A stretch of 64,000 nucleotides of DNA, from the NCBI GenBank assembly GCA_018609125.1, contig JABAYF010000016.1, forward strand, positions 101,956 to 165,955, read 5' to 3'. Under the pieces are notes generated by a model that saw only the letters and a list, made by a program, of their open reading frames with translations, did not search any database and was not told the origin of the DNA. Made by a program: the position numbers and the translations under genes. Shown one piece after another: positions 38,553 to 48,348 of the stretch (positions within the stretch are counted from its first letter, which is position 1; each line of letters begins with the position of its first letter). The DNA comes from Candidatus Nanopelagicales bacterium (GTDB lineage Bacteria > Actinomycetota > Actinomycetes > S36-B12).

Positions 38553-38792
38553 TTACGCGGGCATTCCGGCGCCGAAGACGAATGGCGCAACGAAACCGAT
38601 CAGTGCCAGCGCTTCAGCAAGTGCGAAGCCGAGCAGCATGTTTTGGCGAATGACACCGTAGGCCTCGGGCTGACGGGCAATGGCTTGTACGCCCTGACCG
38701 AAGATGATGCCGATGCCGATGCCGGGGCCGATCGCGGCGAGACCGAAACCGACTGAGCCGATCGAACCGTAGATCGTGGCGAGGAGCTCCAT
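38553..38792 (-). CDS. atpE: ATP synthase Fo c subunit
   Basis: 79 aa two-helix hairpin. Helix 1 has the Gly-rich LAAIGPGIGIGIIFGQG; the loop is ARQPEA; helix 2 contains the ion-binding Glu60 in ALAEALALIGF. Ala61 follows the Glu and there is no Gln/Ser ligand set, so the ring should carry protons, not sodium. The ATG at 38792 with an AAGGAC site upstream is used; the frame also stays open to 38885 but adds 31 polar residues unlike any c subunit. Confidence 0.95.
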   Translation of the reverse strand: MELLATIYGSIGSVGFGLAAIGPGIGIGIIFGQGVQAIARQPEAYGVIRQNMLLGFALAEALALIGFVAPFVFGAGMPA

Positions 38793-38941
38793 GTCCTTGT
38801 CTTCCTTCGTGTAGATGTGCCGACGGTCTGCTCCGCCGGACGGGGTGCGTAGTGCGGTTATGTACTTATCAGTACCGATTTGCATCGGTTCCGTCGTGCT
38901 TCATTTCTCCGCGCACCCAGGGTGTTGGGAAAAATGAAAAA

Positions 38942-39790
38942 TTAGTGTTCTGCGTGCAGTGCACCACCGATATAAACAGCGGTGAGCAGGGTGAAGATGT
39001 AGGCCTGCAGTGCTTGGATCAGCAACTCGAATCCGGTTATCGCTACCGCGACGGCCACCGACGCAACAGATCCGAGCACTCCGACGACGGTGAACGTGAG
39101 CAGGTAGAACGACGCGAGGCTAAACGTGGCGAGGAGTAGGTGGCCGGCGAACATGTTGGCGAAGAGTCGAACCGCGTGCGTAAATGGCCGCACGATGATG
39201 TTAGACAAGAACTCGATCGGGCCGAGCAAAATCAACATGGGTTTGGGTACCCCGGGCGGAAAGAGCATGCCCTTGAAGAAACCGACAAAACCCTGCCGAT
39301 AAATGCCCAACGGCAGCCAGGTCAGGTACACGATGAGGGCAAATGCCACCGGAATGGCGAACACACTGGTGGCGGGGAAGTTCACGAAGGGCATCACACC
39401 CATGAAATTTAAGATCCAGACGAGGAAAAAGAATGAGAAAAGGAACGGCACAAACTTGTCGCCGTCTTTACCAATCACCTCTCGGGCGATCCCATCGCGC
39501 ACAAACAAGTAACCCATCTCACCCACGTTTTGGGATCCGCGCGGCACCACCTTGGGTCGACGAAAAGCCCAGAGGAAGAACGCGAGCACGATCACCACGC
39601 CGAGGATTACCAGAATGGTGACCTTATTGAACCCAAAAGTCATGCCCAAAATCTCAACAGACGCCAAATCGTCAAAGAAGAAGATTCCGGTGTCCGGAGC
39701 CGGGAACCCGCAGGGGTTCGCAGCATTTTCGAACTTACAGTCCAGGCTGCCGGCAGCGACGACCGTCGACAGGGCGGAATCAGCGGCCAC
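38942..39790 (-). CDS. atpB: ATP synthase Fo a subunit
   Basis: 282 aa, six or so membrane helices, with the essential Arg in FTHAVRLFANMFAGHLLL near residue 210 and the C-terminal ALQAYIFTLLTAVYIGGALH half-channel helix. It forms the proton path against the c ring. The start is GTG at 39790 with GGAGG 6 nt upstream; this overlaps the end of the upstream AtpZ/I-like gene by 11 bp. 149 bp separate it from atpE. Confidence 0.95.
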   Translation of the reverse strand: MAADSALSTVVAAGSLDCKFENAANPCGFPAPDTGIFFFDDLASVEILGMTFGFNKVTILVILGVVIVLAFFLWAFRRPKVVPRGSQNVGEMGYLFVRDGIAREVIGKDGDKFVPFLFSFFFLVWILNFMGVMPFVNFPATSVFAIPVAFALIVYLTWLPLGIYRQGFVGFFKGMLFPPGVPKPMLILLGPIEFLSNIIVRPFTHAVRLFANMFAGHLLLATFSLASFYLLTFTVVGVLGSVASVAVAVAITGFELLIQALQAYIFTLLTAVYIGGALHAEH

Positions 39791-40127
39791 GGCGTACCTC
39801 CTGGCCTGTCTGTTGACCAGCGTGGGTCACTGCCGCTCCCTTGCGAAGTATCGACGGCCCCTCAGGCATGGCCTCAAGTCGACGGTAAATGAGAAATATC
39901 GCGAGAAACATACCGATAAGCGCTCCGCCGGCGATCAGGAGGGGGCGATTAGGTAGCCACAGCGAAAGCAGCCAACCGATTCCGGCGTACAGGGCGATGC
40001 CGGTCAGGAGATGACTCACAATGATCCAGGCAGAATTTGCCGTGTCCCAGCCGGGGTTTTGCTCATCGGCCGGGGCGGTTCTATCAACCTTGATGGCCGG
40101 AACGAGTGATTCAGGCTTGCGAATCAT
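39780..40127 (-). CDS. AtpZ/AtpI-like small membrane protein
   Basis: 115 aa. Two hydrophobic segments, SAWIIVSHLLTGIALYAGIGWLL (about 32-54) and PLLIAGGALIGMFLAIFLIY (about 62-81), are followed by a basic C-terminal tail. The two-TM layout and position before atpB match the AtpZ/I proteins thought to aid c-ring assembly or Mg2+ handling. The ATG overlaps the stop of the upstream gene by 4 bp. Confidence 0.75.
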   Translation of the reverse strand: MIRKPESLVPAIKVDRTAPADEQNPGWDTANSAWIIVSHLLTGIALYAGIGWLLSLWLPNRPLLIAGGALIGMFLAIFLIYRRLEAMPEGPSILRKGAAVTHAGQQTGQEVRRGR

Positions 40128-40534
40128 TGGTTGGGTCCACTCCCCGGTTCGATGGTCAATACCTTGCTGCGGGCGAAGACAAACACTTCCACGAAAGTCC
40201 AGGTCAACGTACAGGCCACGATTGTTCCGGCGAACACCTGGTTGTTAAAGAACGTGGTTCCTTGAAAAATGATGAGGAGAATGAACAGCACACCGACCTT
40301 GGTGAGATAAATCAGCAGGGCCACGGAGAGTGCAATCTGCGGGTTATTCCGCAGGACGTAACCCAAGACACCCTGCCCCACACTAAAAAATGCGATCACG
40401 ATTGCGGTACCTATGAGGCCAGCCCACACGCCGGATGCCCCAGCCACCAATAGACCGATCACCGTGCCAGCCGCACCCACGGCCACGCTGGCAGGTATGG
40501 CGCTCCGCAGGACGCGGGCGTCGATCGAGGCCAT
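40124..40534 (-). CDS. ATP synthase protein I-like membrane protein
   Basis: 136 aa with four predicted membrane helices, e.g. VAVGAAGTVIGLLVAGASGVWAGLIG and ALSVALLIYLTKVGVLFILLIIF, the pattern of AtpI in actinobacterial atp operons. The start at 40534 has AAGGAG about 7-10 nt upstream. It is the first gene of the operon; the 104-bp gap to wecA should hold the operon promoter, though I see no clear -35/-10 pair. Confidence 0.75.
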   Translation of the reverse strand: MASIDARVLRSAIPASVAVGAAGTVIGLLVAGASGVWAGLIGTAIVIAFFSVGQGVLGYVLRNNPQIALSVALLIYLTKVGVLFILLIIFQGTTFFNNQVFAGTIVACTLTWTFVEVFVFARSKVLTIEPGSGPNQ

Positions 40535-40638
40535 CTGAGGTCTCCTTGGCAGCGGACGCAATTATTGGGTCGGTCACCGCAAAGATGCGCGACCGAAGCA
40601 CTTCTATGCAGGCTACCGACATGCCGAGATCGGCTTTG

Positions 40639-41769
40639 CTAGGGGTCCGTTCCCGTGCGGGTGGTGGCATTGCTAGCGACGCGCGCACGAGCAATGCGGG
40701 GACGCATGGCAGCGTAGGTGAGTCCGGCCAATCCCACCACCAGAATCAGCACGCCGTACACCACCGGGACGAAAGCCAGTGCCACTGCCGTGCCGGCGAT
40801 CACAGCGGTCAGGCCATACATCAACGCCACCGCGCGCCGCTGCGAATGACCAACCTCGAGCAGTCGGTGATGCATGTGCTGCTTATCCGGAGCAAAGGGC
40901 GACCGTCCCCGGCGAGTACGCCGAAGGACAGCAAGACCGAGGTCGAGGAGTGGAACGGCCATCACTGCAACGGGTAGCAGAATCGGCAGCAGCGCCGGCA
41001 GCAATGTTCCGCCCTCGATAGCGCTGGGATCTACCTGGCCAGAAAGAGTGATGATGCCCGCGGCCAACAGCAGCCCAAGCATCATCGAGCCGGTATCGCC
41101 CATGAACACTCGAGCCGGGAACAGATTGTGGGGCAGGAACCCCAGACACATACCGGCCAGCAGCGCAGACACCAAGGTGGCCATCGTGGCACGTTCGAAG
41201 CCCACCTCAACGGACAGCAGGTACGAGTAGGCAAAGAACGCAATCGCGGCCACCGCGACAATGCCGGCCGCCAACCCATCGAGCCCATCGACCATGTTGA
41301 TGGCGTTGATACACACCAACACCACCAGCACCGTGAGCAACACACTCGTTACCGGGTCGAGTACCAAGGTGCCGCCGATGGGTAGCCAAATGACGGTGAT
41401 GCCCTGCAGCGCCATCACCGAAGCGGCCAGCACCTGCCCCGCTAGCTTCGTTGGCGCTGCCAAGCCCCAGCGATCATCGATCAGGCCCAGGGCAACAATG
41501 ATCGCTACGCCGCTGAGCAGCGCGAGCGGTACCCCTGCGCCATCTTCAAATACCGCACTCATCAGCGGAAGCTTGCTAGCCAGCAGTAACCCGGCCAGCA
41601 AGCCGGCGCACATCGCCAGGCCGCCTAGCCGGGGGGTTGGCGTGTCGTGCACATCTCGATCGCGTACCGCTGCCATGGCCCCCCAGCGTCGCGCAAACAC
41701 TCGCGCTAATGGCGCCGTTAAGTACGTGACCGCCGCAGCGGCCATAAGGCAAAGGAGATATTCGCGCAT
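40639..41769 (-). CDS. wecA: Undecaprenyl-phosphate sugar-1-phosphate transferase (WecA/Rfe-like)
   Basis: 376 aa MraY/WecA family membrane enzyme with about eleven helices. Conserved acidic loops are present: [24 protein letters not shown] (Asp-Asp), [15 protein letters not shown] and [11 protein letters not shown], ending with a His-rich [17 protein letters not shown] loop. It transfers GlcNAc-1-phosphate (or a related sugar) to decaprenyl/undecaprenyl phosphate for wall polysaccharide or arabinogalactan linkage. It lies 23 bp after glyA and before the atp operon, the usual actinobacterial order. Confidence 0.9.
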   Translation of the reverse strand: MREYLLCLMAAAAVTYLTAPLARVFARRWGAMAAVRDRDVHDTPTPRLGGLAMCAGLLAGLLLASKLPLMSAVFEDGAGVPLALLSGVAIIVALGLIDDRWGLAAPTKLAGQVLAASVMALQGITVIWLPIGGTLVLDPVTSVLLTVLVVLVCINAINMVDGLDGLAAGIVAVAAIAFFAYSYLLSVEVGFERATMATLVSALLAGMCLGFLPHNLFPARVFMGDTGSMMLGLLLAAGIITLSGQVDPSAIEGGTLLPALLPILLPVAVMAVPLLDLGLAVLRRTRRGRSPFAPDKQHMHHRLLEVGHSQRRAVALMYGLTAVIAGTAVALAFVPVVYGVLILVVGLAGLTYAAMRPRIARARVASNATTRTGTDP

Positions 41770-41792
41770 GATCCTGCTGTGGGCGAAAAGCC

Positions 41793-43082
41793 CTAGACCG
41801 TGGCCTTCGTCTCGGCATAGGCCGGGAAGGCCGCGACAAGATCGCTCACACCCTCGGCAACCTGCGCCGTGGCGCCCGGGTCAACCACCGCGCGATAAAT
41901 GAGTTCGGCAACCTGTGGCATTTGTTCTTCACGCATACCCTGAGTGGTGATGGACGGAGTGCCCACTCGAATTCCCGAAGCAATCGCTGGTGGTTGCGGA
42001 TCATAGGGAATTGCGTTCTTATTCAATGTGATTCGTGCCGCATCACAGCTCACTTCGGCCTCGGCTCCGGTCACATCAAGGGATCGGAGATCTAGCAGGG
42101 CAAGGTGCGTATCCGTGCCACCGCTCACCGGACGCATACCGCGTTCGTTCAAGGCTGCGCTCAAGGCCTGCGCATTTCGGACGACCGTGGCCGCGTAATC
42201 TTGAAACTCAGCCGTCGCCGCTTCTTTCAGCGCAACCGCTTTGGCGGCCACGGCATGCATGAGCGGGCCACCCTGCATCATCGGAAACACCGCTTTATCA
42301 ATGGCTGCGGCATGTTCTTGCTTACACAAAATCATGCCACCGCGCGGGCCACGAAGCACCTTGTGAGTCGTGAAGGTCACCACATCGGCGTAGGGAACTG
42401 GGCTTGGAATGGCCTGGCCCGCAACGAGACCGATGAAGTGTGCCGCATCGACCATGAGGATGGCGCCTACTTCGTCGGCGATCTGACGGAAGGCCGCGAA
42501 GTCGATGAGTCGTGGGTAAGCCGTAGCACCGGCGATAATCATGCGAGGCCGATGATTGAGCGCGAGTGTTCGAACCTCGTCGTAGTCGATCAGTTCGGTA
42601 TCGGGTCGAACTCCGTAGGAAGCAATGTCAAACCACTTGCCCGAAAAATTGACCTTGGACCCGTGCGTGAGGTGACCACCGTGAGGCAAGCTCATCGCCA
42701 GAACTGTTTCACCTGGCTTTACGAAGGCCCCGTATGCAGCAATGTTGGCGCTGGCCCCGCTATGGGGTTGCAGGTTGGCGTGTTCAGCGCCGAAAAGTTC
42801 TTTTGCCCGGTCGATGCCGATAATTTCAGCACGGTCCACCTCGGCGCAGCCGCCGTAGTAGCGACGCCCCGGGTAGCCCTCCGCGTACTTGTTCGACAGC
42901 GTGGATCCGAGTGCGGCTAACACGGCCGGTGAGGTGAAGTTTTCGCTGGCGATCAATTGCAACCCGCTACGCGCTCGGTCTAGTTCACTCAAAATGATGT
43001 CTGCGATTTGGGGATCCTCGGCCGCAAGTTGACCAAAATCGGGTCCCCAAAAGGCAACGTCAGTGAGGTCGTGGTCATACAT
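41793..43082 (-). CDS. glyA: Serine hydroxymethyltransferase
   Basis: 429 aa PLP enzyme that interconverts serine and glycine with tetrahydrofolate. [28 protein letters not shown], and the PLP Lys in [14 protein letters not shown] are all conserved; [10 protein letters not shown] occurs near the C-terminus. The ATG at 43082 has AGGAGG 5 nt upstream; a frame to 43103 adds seven residues without a ribosome site. Confidence 0.96.
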   Translation of the reverse strand: MYDHDLTDVAFWGPDFGQLAAEDPQIADIILSELDRARSGLQLIASENFTSPAVLAALGSTLSNKYAEGYPGRRYYGGCAEVDRAEIIGIDRAKELFGAEHANLQPHSGASANIAAYGAFVKPGETVLAMSLPHGGHLTHGSKVNFSGKWFDIASYGVRPDTELIDYDEVRTLALNHRPRMIIAGATAYPRLIDFAAFRQIADEVGAILMVDAAHFIGLVAGQAIPSPVPYADVVTFTTHKVLRGPRGGMILCKQEHAAAIDKAVFPMMQGGPLMHAVAAKAVALKEAATAEFQDYAATVVRNAQALSAALNERGMRPVSGGTDTHLALLDLRSLDVTGAEAEVSCDAARITLNKNAIPYDPQPPAIASGIRVGTPSITTQGMREEQMPQVAELIYRAVVDPGATAQVAEGVSDLVAAFPAYAETKATV

Positions 43083-43142
43083 GGGTGCCTCCTGGCTACA
43101 CATCGATTTTGCGCCAACCGTAGAGCCAACGCAAGGATGAGT

Positions 43143-43823
43143 CTACGCCGATGGCGAGAGATCGTCGGGCAGATCGGGCTCGGCAACATCCAGATGGGGT
43201 ATCACCGCACGCAAAGCGGCTACGGAAAAGGGGCCCGCACGCAGCAGGGCCGGCGGTGAGACCGTGACATCAATCACGTTGCTGGCTTGGCCAGCTGCCC
43301 GCGGCCCGGCGTCTAGATAGACCGCAACGGAATCCCCAAGTTGGCTGCGGGCCTGCTCACAGGTGCTGGCTGCCGGGGCACCGGCCATGTTCGCCGTGAC
43401 CGCTACAACGGGGCCAGAACGAGAAATAAGCGCCAGAGCCAGTGGGTGGATAGGCATGCGCACCGAAACGGATTCGCCCACCACATACCAAGACAGGGTT
43501 GATTGCTGAAGAGCCACTAATGTGAGTGGGCCCGGCCAAAAAGCATCCATTGCGGTCTTCGCTTCATCTGTCAGCGATGTAACGATGCCCTGGGCCATGC
43601 GAGATGAGGCCACCAAAACGGGCAGAGCCATGTCGCTGCCGCGCCCCTTCACGTCGCGTAATCGCTGGAGCGCACCGGGGGTAAACGCATCGGCAGCAAC
43701 CGCGTACGACGTTTCCGTGGGAAACACCACCAGGTCACCACGTCTGATGGCAGCGGTCGCAGCAGTGAGTCCTCGATCTCGCTCGGCACCGCCGGATGTG
43801 CCGCAATCAATCACGATGGACAC
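43143..43823 (-). CDS. tsaC: L-threonylcarbamoyladenylate synthase (TsaC/Sua5/YrdC family)
   Basis: 226 aa, short YrdC-type without the Sua5 C-terminal domain. The N-terminal RRGDLVVFPTETSYAVAADAF and FWPGPLTLVAL core are intact. The KxR...P site reads KGRGSDMALPVLV. It makes threonylcarbamoyl-AMP for tRNA t6A37. GGGAG lies 5 nt before the GTG start. It follows prmC, the standard actinobacterial order. Confidence 0.88.
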   Translation of the reverse strand: MSIVIDCGTSGGAERDRGLTAATAAIRRGDLVVFPTETSYAVAADAFTPGALQRLRDVKGRGSDMALPVLVASSRMAQGIVTSLTDEAKTAMDAFWPGPLTLVALQQSTLSWYVVGESVSVRMPIHPLALALISRSGPVVAVTANMAGAPAASTCEQARSQLGDSVAVYLDAGPRAAGQASNVIDVTVSPPALLRAGPFSVAALRAVIPHLDVAEPDLPDDLSPSA

Positions 43824-43853
43824 GTTGTCTCCCGGGTTCGAAGTTTTGAGTAA

Positions 43854-44840
43854 TCAGCCAGAATAAGTGTGGCTGCCAGATCGACGAGCGGTAGTGAAGC
43901 GGGGTCGCCGGGTGAGGTCGAGATGATCGGTGACCTCAACCCACAAGCCGGTGGTTTCACCATCTCGAAGAAGCGCCGGAACACTGCCAGAACGGCCAGC
44001 CTCTCCCTGCGTATCCGCATGTTCGATCACAACCAAGCCGCCTTCTCGCAAGAGGTGCGCTGCGCTCATGACGACGCCCCGGATCACGTCTAATCCATCG
44101 TCTCCACCGAAAAGCGCGATGCGAGGTTCGTGGTCGCGCACCTCGGGCTCGCGGGGTTGGGCATCCTCGGGGATATAGGGCGGGTTTACTGCCACCACAC
44201 TGACGCGACCCTTGAGATCGGCCAACACTCCCCCGGGGGCGGCGCATGTTCGCGCATCCGCCGCAACCACCTCAACGACGCTGTTGTTGTCGACCAGTGC
44301 AGGTTGATGAATGTCCACGTTGCGCCGTGTCCATTCCAACGCAGCAGGGTCTACCTCAACGGCGAACATCGTGACACCGGGAACTTCGGTGGCAATTGAG
44401 ATCGCCATCGCGGCACTGCCCGCGCACAACTCTACCGCCATTCGCTGCTCGACCGGAGCGTCCATAAGCGCAGCGATGGCCGCTTCGGCCACCAGTTCGG
44501 TCTCGGGTCGAGGAACAAAAACTCCAGGCCCCACAGCCACCTCGATATGGCGAAAACTTGCTGTTCCTAGCAGATGTTGGATCGGGACTCGGGCGATGCG
44601 GCGGGAAAGTAAAATCTCGAACTGCGTGCGCTGATCTCGCGATATTTCGTCCTGGAGAAGCATTCGGGTGCGCGGCACGTTGATGACATGGGATGCCAAG
44701 ATTGCCGCATCAGTGCGGGGGCTTGGCACTCCGGCAGTGGCAAGTCTGCGCTCGCCATCGGCAAGCACGTCACGCAGCGAAACCCAGCCATCCACGATTC
44801 GTTGCGACAACCCCGGAGTGCGTTCGCCCCGTTCGTACAT
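43854..44840 (-). CDS. prmC: Release factor glutamine methyltransferase PrmC (HemK)
   Basis: 328 aa. N-terminal helical domain (SLRDVLADGERRLATAGV), then a SAM Rossmann fold with VELCAGSAAMAISIA and the substrate-binding NPPYIPE. It methylates Gln of the GGQ motif in the release factor encoded immediately upstream. The ATG overlaps the prfA stop by one base (TAATG). The frame continues to 44891 but that lies in prfA. Confidence 0.93.
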   Translation of the reverse strand: MYERGERTPGLSQRIVDGWVSLRDVLADGERRLATAGVPSPRTDAAILASHVINVPRTRMLLQDEISRDQRTQFEILLSRRIARVPIQHLLGTASFRHIEVAVGPGVFVPRPETELVAEAAIAALMDAPVEQRMAVELCAGSAAMAISIATEVPGVTMFAVEVDPAALEWTRRNVDIHQPALVDNNSVVEVVAADARTCAAPGGVLADLKGRVSVVAVNPPYIPEDAQPREPEVRDHEPRIALFGGDDGLDVIRGVVMSAAHLLREGGLVVIEHADTQGEAGRSGSVPALLRDGETTGLWVEVTDHLDLTRRPRFTTARRSGSHTYSG

Positions 44841-45916
44841 TATGAATCGCCCGAGTTGGAAACGGAGTTCATTGCATCCGCTCGGCGACACGCTTCAATA
44901 ATGGGATCTAGATCACCCTGGAGCACCTGATCTAAGTTGTGCGCCTTGTAGCCCACCCGGTGATCACTGATGCGGTTTTCCGGAAAGTTGTAGGTGCGAA
45001 TCCGTTCACTCCGGTCAACCGTACGCACCTGCGCCCGCCTGGTATCGGATGCAGTCTGGGCTTGCTCCTCCATCGCTAGTGCTAGCAATCGAGCCCGAAG
45101 AATCCGCATGGCCTGATCACGGTTTTGCAGTTGGCTCTTCTCGTTTTGGCACGACACAACAACACCGGTGGGCAAATGAGTGATGCGCACGGCAGAGTCA
45201 GTCGTGTTCACGCTTTGGCCGCCCGGCCCAGACGAGCGATACACATCGATGCGTAGATCGGCCGGGTCGACGGTGACATCGACGTCCTCTGCCTCCGGGA
45301 GCACAAGGACACCCGCTGCAGAGGTATGAATTCGCCCCTGGGACTCTGTCACCGGCACTCGCTGGACCCGATGGACACCGCCTTCAAACTTCAAGCGCGC
45401 ATACGGTGCATCGCCAGGTTCTGGATTGCCACGTGCTTTCACCGCCACGGCTATGTCTCGATATCCGCCCAAATCTGACTCTTCGGCCTCGAGTAGTTGT
45501 GTGCGCCAGCCCCGGCTTTCCGCGTAGCGTAGATACATTCGCAAGAGGTCACCGGCAAATAGCGCCGACTCTTCGCCACCCTCCCCGGCCTTGATCTCTA
45601 CAATGACATCCTTGTCATCGAGAGGATCACGCGGAACGAGTAGGGAATGCAAGGCCTCCGCAGCAAGTTCTCGGTCGGCTGTCAGCGAAATGGCTTCTTC
45701 GGCGAATGCGGCATCAACCTCGGCAAGCTCTTGTGCAGCGGAAACATCATCGCCTAACTGAAGCCACCGCTGATAGGTCGCAACGATCGGCTTGAGTTCT
45801 GCATGGCGACGAGCAACACGTCGTGCCTCATTGGGGTCTGCGTGCAGCGATGGATCCACAAGGCGCTCTTGTGCCTGGTGGTATTCAACAACTAATTCGT
45901 CGCAGACTTCAAACAC
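44840..45916 (-). CDS. prfA: Peptide chain release factor 1
   Basis: 358 aa. The catalytic GGQ is in [20 protein letters not shown]; the PCRF domain [22 protein letters not shown] precedes it, and the C-terminal [22 protein letters not shown] block is present as [19 protein letters not shown]. It terminates translation at UAA/UAG. The start is GTG, 9 bp after the rpmE stop. Confidence 0.95.
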   Translation of the reverse strand: MFEVCDELVVEYHQAQERLVDPSLHADPNEARRVARRHAELKPIVATYQRWLQLGDDVSAAQELAEVDAAFAEEAISLTADRELAAEALHSLLVPRDPLDDKDVIVEIKAGEGGEESALFAGDLLRMYLRYAESRGWRTQLLEAEESDLGGYRDIAVAVKARGNPEPGDAPYARLKFEGGVHRVQRVPVTESQGRIHTSAAGVLVLPEAEDVDVTVDPADLRIDVYRSSGPGGQSVNTTDSAVRITHLPTGVVVSCQNEKSQLQNRDQAMRILRARLLALAMEEQAQTASDTRRAQVRTVDRSERIRTYNFPENRISDHRVGYKAHNLDQVLQGDLDPIIEACRRADAMNSVSNSGDS

Positions 45917-45925
45917 GAAGGGTTC

Positions 45926-46156
45926 TTACTCGGCGTCAGCGGCGGCGGAAGAACTTTTGCCGAAACGCTTTTGGAACTTCGCGACGCGACCGCCGGAGTC
46001 AAGAATTTTCTGCTTACCGGTATAAAACGGGTGGCACTGCGAACACACATCGGCATGGATGCTGCCGTTGGTTGCAGTGCTTCGAGTGGTGAACGTGGAC
46101 CCGCAGGTGCAGGTGACCTCAGTGACCACATATTCGGGGTGAATGCCCGGCTTCAT
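45926..46156 (-). CDS. rpmE: 50S ribosomal protein L31, zinc-binding form
   Basis: 76 aa. MKPGIHPEY start, CTCG and [10 protein letters not shown] supply the Cys residues of the zinc-containing (C+) form. A GGGAG site precedes the ATG. A 177-bp region without a gene (46157-46333) separates it from rho; I see no clear hairpin there. Confidence 0.95.
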   Translation of the reverse strand: MKPGIHPEYVVTEVTCTCGSTFTTRSTATNGSIHADVCSQCHPFYTGKQKILDSGGRVAKFQKRFGKSSSAAADAE

Positions 46157-46333
46157 ATTGATACTCCCTATCGGTGTCGTGCTCCGGGTCGATGGTTCTT
46201 GACCGAGGTGGCCGGTGTGCTTGAACCTGTGCTCAAGCGCCCTGTATTGCCCAACGTGAACCGGAGCAGGGATAGCGTACTGCCTCAGGTGCTAGCTCGG
46301 TCAGCCCGGACGGGTCCGAACGCTGAAACTGCC

Positions 46334-48073
46334 CTAGTCGTCGCTGGCGCCGCCGGACACTGCGGGCGTGGTCTTTTGCACCTGAGAAAGGAACTCATAG
46401 TTGCTCTTTGTTTCGCGCAGTTTATTGAGTAGCAACTCAATGGACTGTTGCTGATCAAGGGCGTGTAAGACGCGGCGAAGGTTCCAGACGATCTTGAGTT
46501 CTTCGGCGCCGAGGAGAAGTTCCTCCTTTCGGGTGCCTGAGGCATCCACATCGACCGCGGGGAAGACCCGCTTGTCCGCGAGTCGCCGGTCTAGCTTCAA
46601 TTCCATGTTTCCGGTGCCCTTGAACTCCTCGAAAATCACCTCGTCCATACGAGAACCGGTTTCGACCAACGCCGTAGCCAAGATGGTGAGAGATCCACCG
46701 TTTTCGATATTTCGGGCAGCGCCGAAGAATCGTTTCGGCGGGTACAGGGCGGTGGAGTCCACGCCACCGGACAAGATTCGACCTGATGCGGGCGCTGCAA
46801 GGTTGTATGCACGACCCAGTCGGGTCATGGAGTCCAGCAGTACCACCACGTCGTGGCCAAGTTCGACGAGTCGCTTCGCTCGCTCGATCGCAAGTTCGGC
46901 AATGATTGTGTGATCTTCGGCTGGCCGGTCGAAGGTGGAGGCAATGACTTCTCCCTTGACCGATCGTTGCATGTCAGTCACCTCTTCAGGTCGTTCGTCA
47001 ACAAGCACGACCATGAGATGACATTCGGGATTGTTCACGGTGATGGCATTTGCAATCGCCTGCAGCACCATAGTTTTACCGGCCTTTGGCGGTGACACGA
47101 TCAGACCACGCTGACCCTTACCGATGGGGGCAACGAGATCGATTACTCGCGTGACCAGGTTGGCTCCATCGGTTTCCAACCGCAGCCGATCCTGGGGATA
47201 AAGCGGGGTGAGTTTGGAAAACTCGGTGCGATTTCGGGCAGCATCTGGCTCAGCCCCGTTGACCGAATCAATGCGCACGAGTGGATTGAATTTTTCGCGA
47301 CGCTCACCGTCGCGAGCCTGACGAACTGCACCGGTAATTGCGTCACCCTTGCGCAGTCCCTGTCGCTTCACCATCGACAGCGAGACGTAAACGTCGTTGG
47401 GGCTAGGCAGGTACCCGCCGGTACGTACGAATGCGTAACTGTCCATGATGTCGAGGATTCCGGCAACGGGCACGAGCACGTCGTCTTCTGCGATTTCTAA
47501 GTCGACCTCCGCCATTGCGCCAGCGCGAGGACGATCGGGGCGATCACGGCGATCACGGAAGCGATCCCGGCCACGGCGGCGGCGGCGGCGCGAGTTGCCA
47601 TCGCCATCGTCGTCTGCGCGGCTATCTGAGTTGTTGTCCGAGCGGTTCTCCGAGCGATTATCCGAGCGCTTCTCCGTGCGCTGCGCTCCACCCTGGCGTC
47701 GATCATCATCGGCGGGTCGACGGCCATTGCGCTCACCGGAGCCGCGCGCGTTCCTGGGCTGCGTTTCGGTGGCCGGGGCGCTGTCGATTTCAGCGTTCTT
47801 GGGTGCACCGGTTTCTAGAGTTGAGCGCCTCGGCGCTTTTGCGCCATCTTCAACCACAGGCTCAACTGAGGGTGCGGCCTTGGGTCGTATTGAGGATCTA
47901 TCCTCAACAGCGCCCCCCGACTGTTTTGCAGCGATGGCTGCGACGAGGTCGCCCTTGCGCATACCGCTGACGCTGCCAATACCAAGTGAGGAGGCAAGCT
48001 GCTTGAGTTCTGGGAGCAGCATCGCGGACAGACCTGAGCCGCCGCGAGTGGCAGGTGTTGTTGTTTCGGTCAC
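46334..48073 (-). CDS. rho: Transcription termination factor Rho with Arg/Asp-rich insert
   Basis: 579 aa, about 160 longer than E. coli Rho. The N-terminal helical Rho-N (LPELKQLASSLGIGSVSGMRKGDLVAAIA) is followed by a low-complexity insert (about 51-187) with tandem (S/T)xxR-type units at 132-154 and Arg runs. Next come the RNA-binding domain (GILDIMDSYAFVRTGGYLP) and the ATPase core with PPKAGKTM and the VVLLDSMTRLGRAYN Walker B region. Such inserts are known in actinobacterial Rho and widen RNA choice. AAGGA precedes the GTG start. The 275-bp leader (48074-48348) has no gene and probably contains the promoter. Confidence 0.95.
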   Translation of the reverse strand: MTETTTPATRGGSGLSAMLLPELKQLASSLGIGSVSGMRKGDLVAAIAAKQSGGAVEDRSSIRPKAAPSVEPVVEDGAKAPRRSTLETGAPKNAEIDSAPATETQPRNARGSGERNGRRPADDDRRQGGAQRTEKRSDNRSENRSDNNSDSRADDDGDGNSRRRRRRGRDRFRDRRDRPDRPRAGAMAEVDLEIAEDDVLVPVAGILDIMDSYAFVRTGGYLPSPNDVYVSLSMVKRQGLRKGDAITGAVRQARDGERREKFNPLVRIDSVNGAEPDAARNRTEFSKLTPLYPQDRLRLETDGANLVTRVIDLVAPIGKGQRGLIVSPPKAGKTMVLQAIANAITVNNPECHLMVVLVDERPEEVTDMQRSVKGEVIASTFDRPAEDHTIIAELAIERAKRLVELGHDVVVLLDSMTRLGRAYNLAAPASGRILSGGVDSTALYPPKRFFGAARNIENGGSLTILATALVETGSRMDEVIFEEFKGTGNMELKLDRRLADKRVFPAVDVDASGTRKEELLLGAEELKIVWNLRRVLHALDQQQSIELLLNKLRETKSNYEFLSQVQKTTPAVSGGASDD

Positions 48074-48348
48074 AATTTTTTCCTTTGAGTGGGTATTTTC
48101 CCGCGATCTGCATACAGCAGGAACTGCGGGAGGTGATTGCGTGCTGCGGTCGTTAAATAACCGAAATGTTGGTATGAGTTCGAAGGTCTTTCAGTATCAA
48201 ACTCGAGCAACAAGTCGAGGGCCGCGAGCGCTTTAGGTTTTGGGGACTACGTCAGTACGATTTTCGTTACCGGGTGCCCCACATTTAACCTGCACCCAGA
48301 GTAACAGTTCGTGGTAGCGACAGCGGCTTGGGGTCTGGCCAGGGTCGA

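Noticed and set aside
38793..38885. N-terminal extension of the c subunit to 38885
   Set aside because: Adds 31 polar residues before a standard two-helix c subunit; ribosome site fits the inner ATG.
42105..42920. 271-aa open frame antisense to glyA
   Set aside because: Shadow of a conserved gene; no ribosome site or motif.
47610..47690. Short tandem repeat as a CRISPR or satellite array
   Set aside because: It is coding sequence for the Arg/Asn repeat of Rho, with degenerate units and no spacers.
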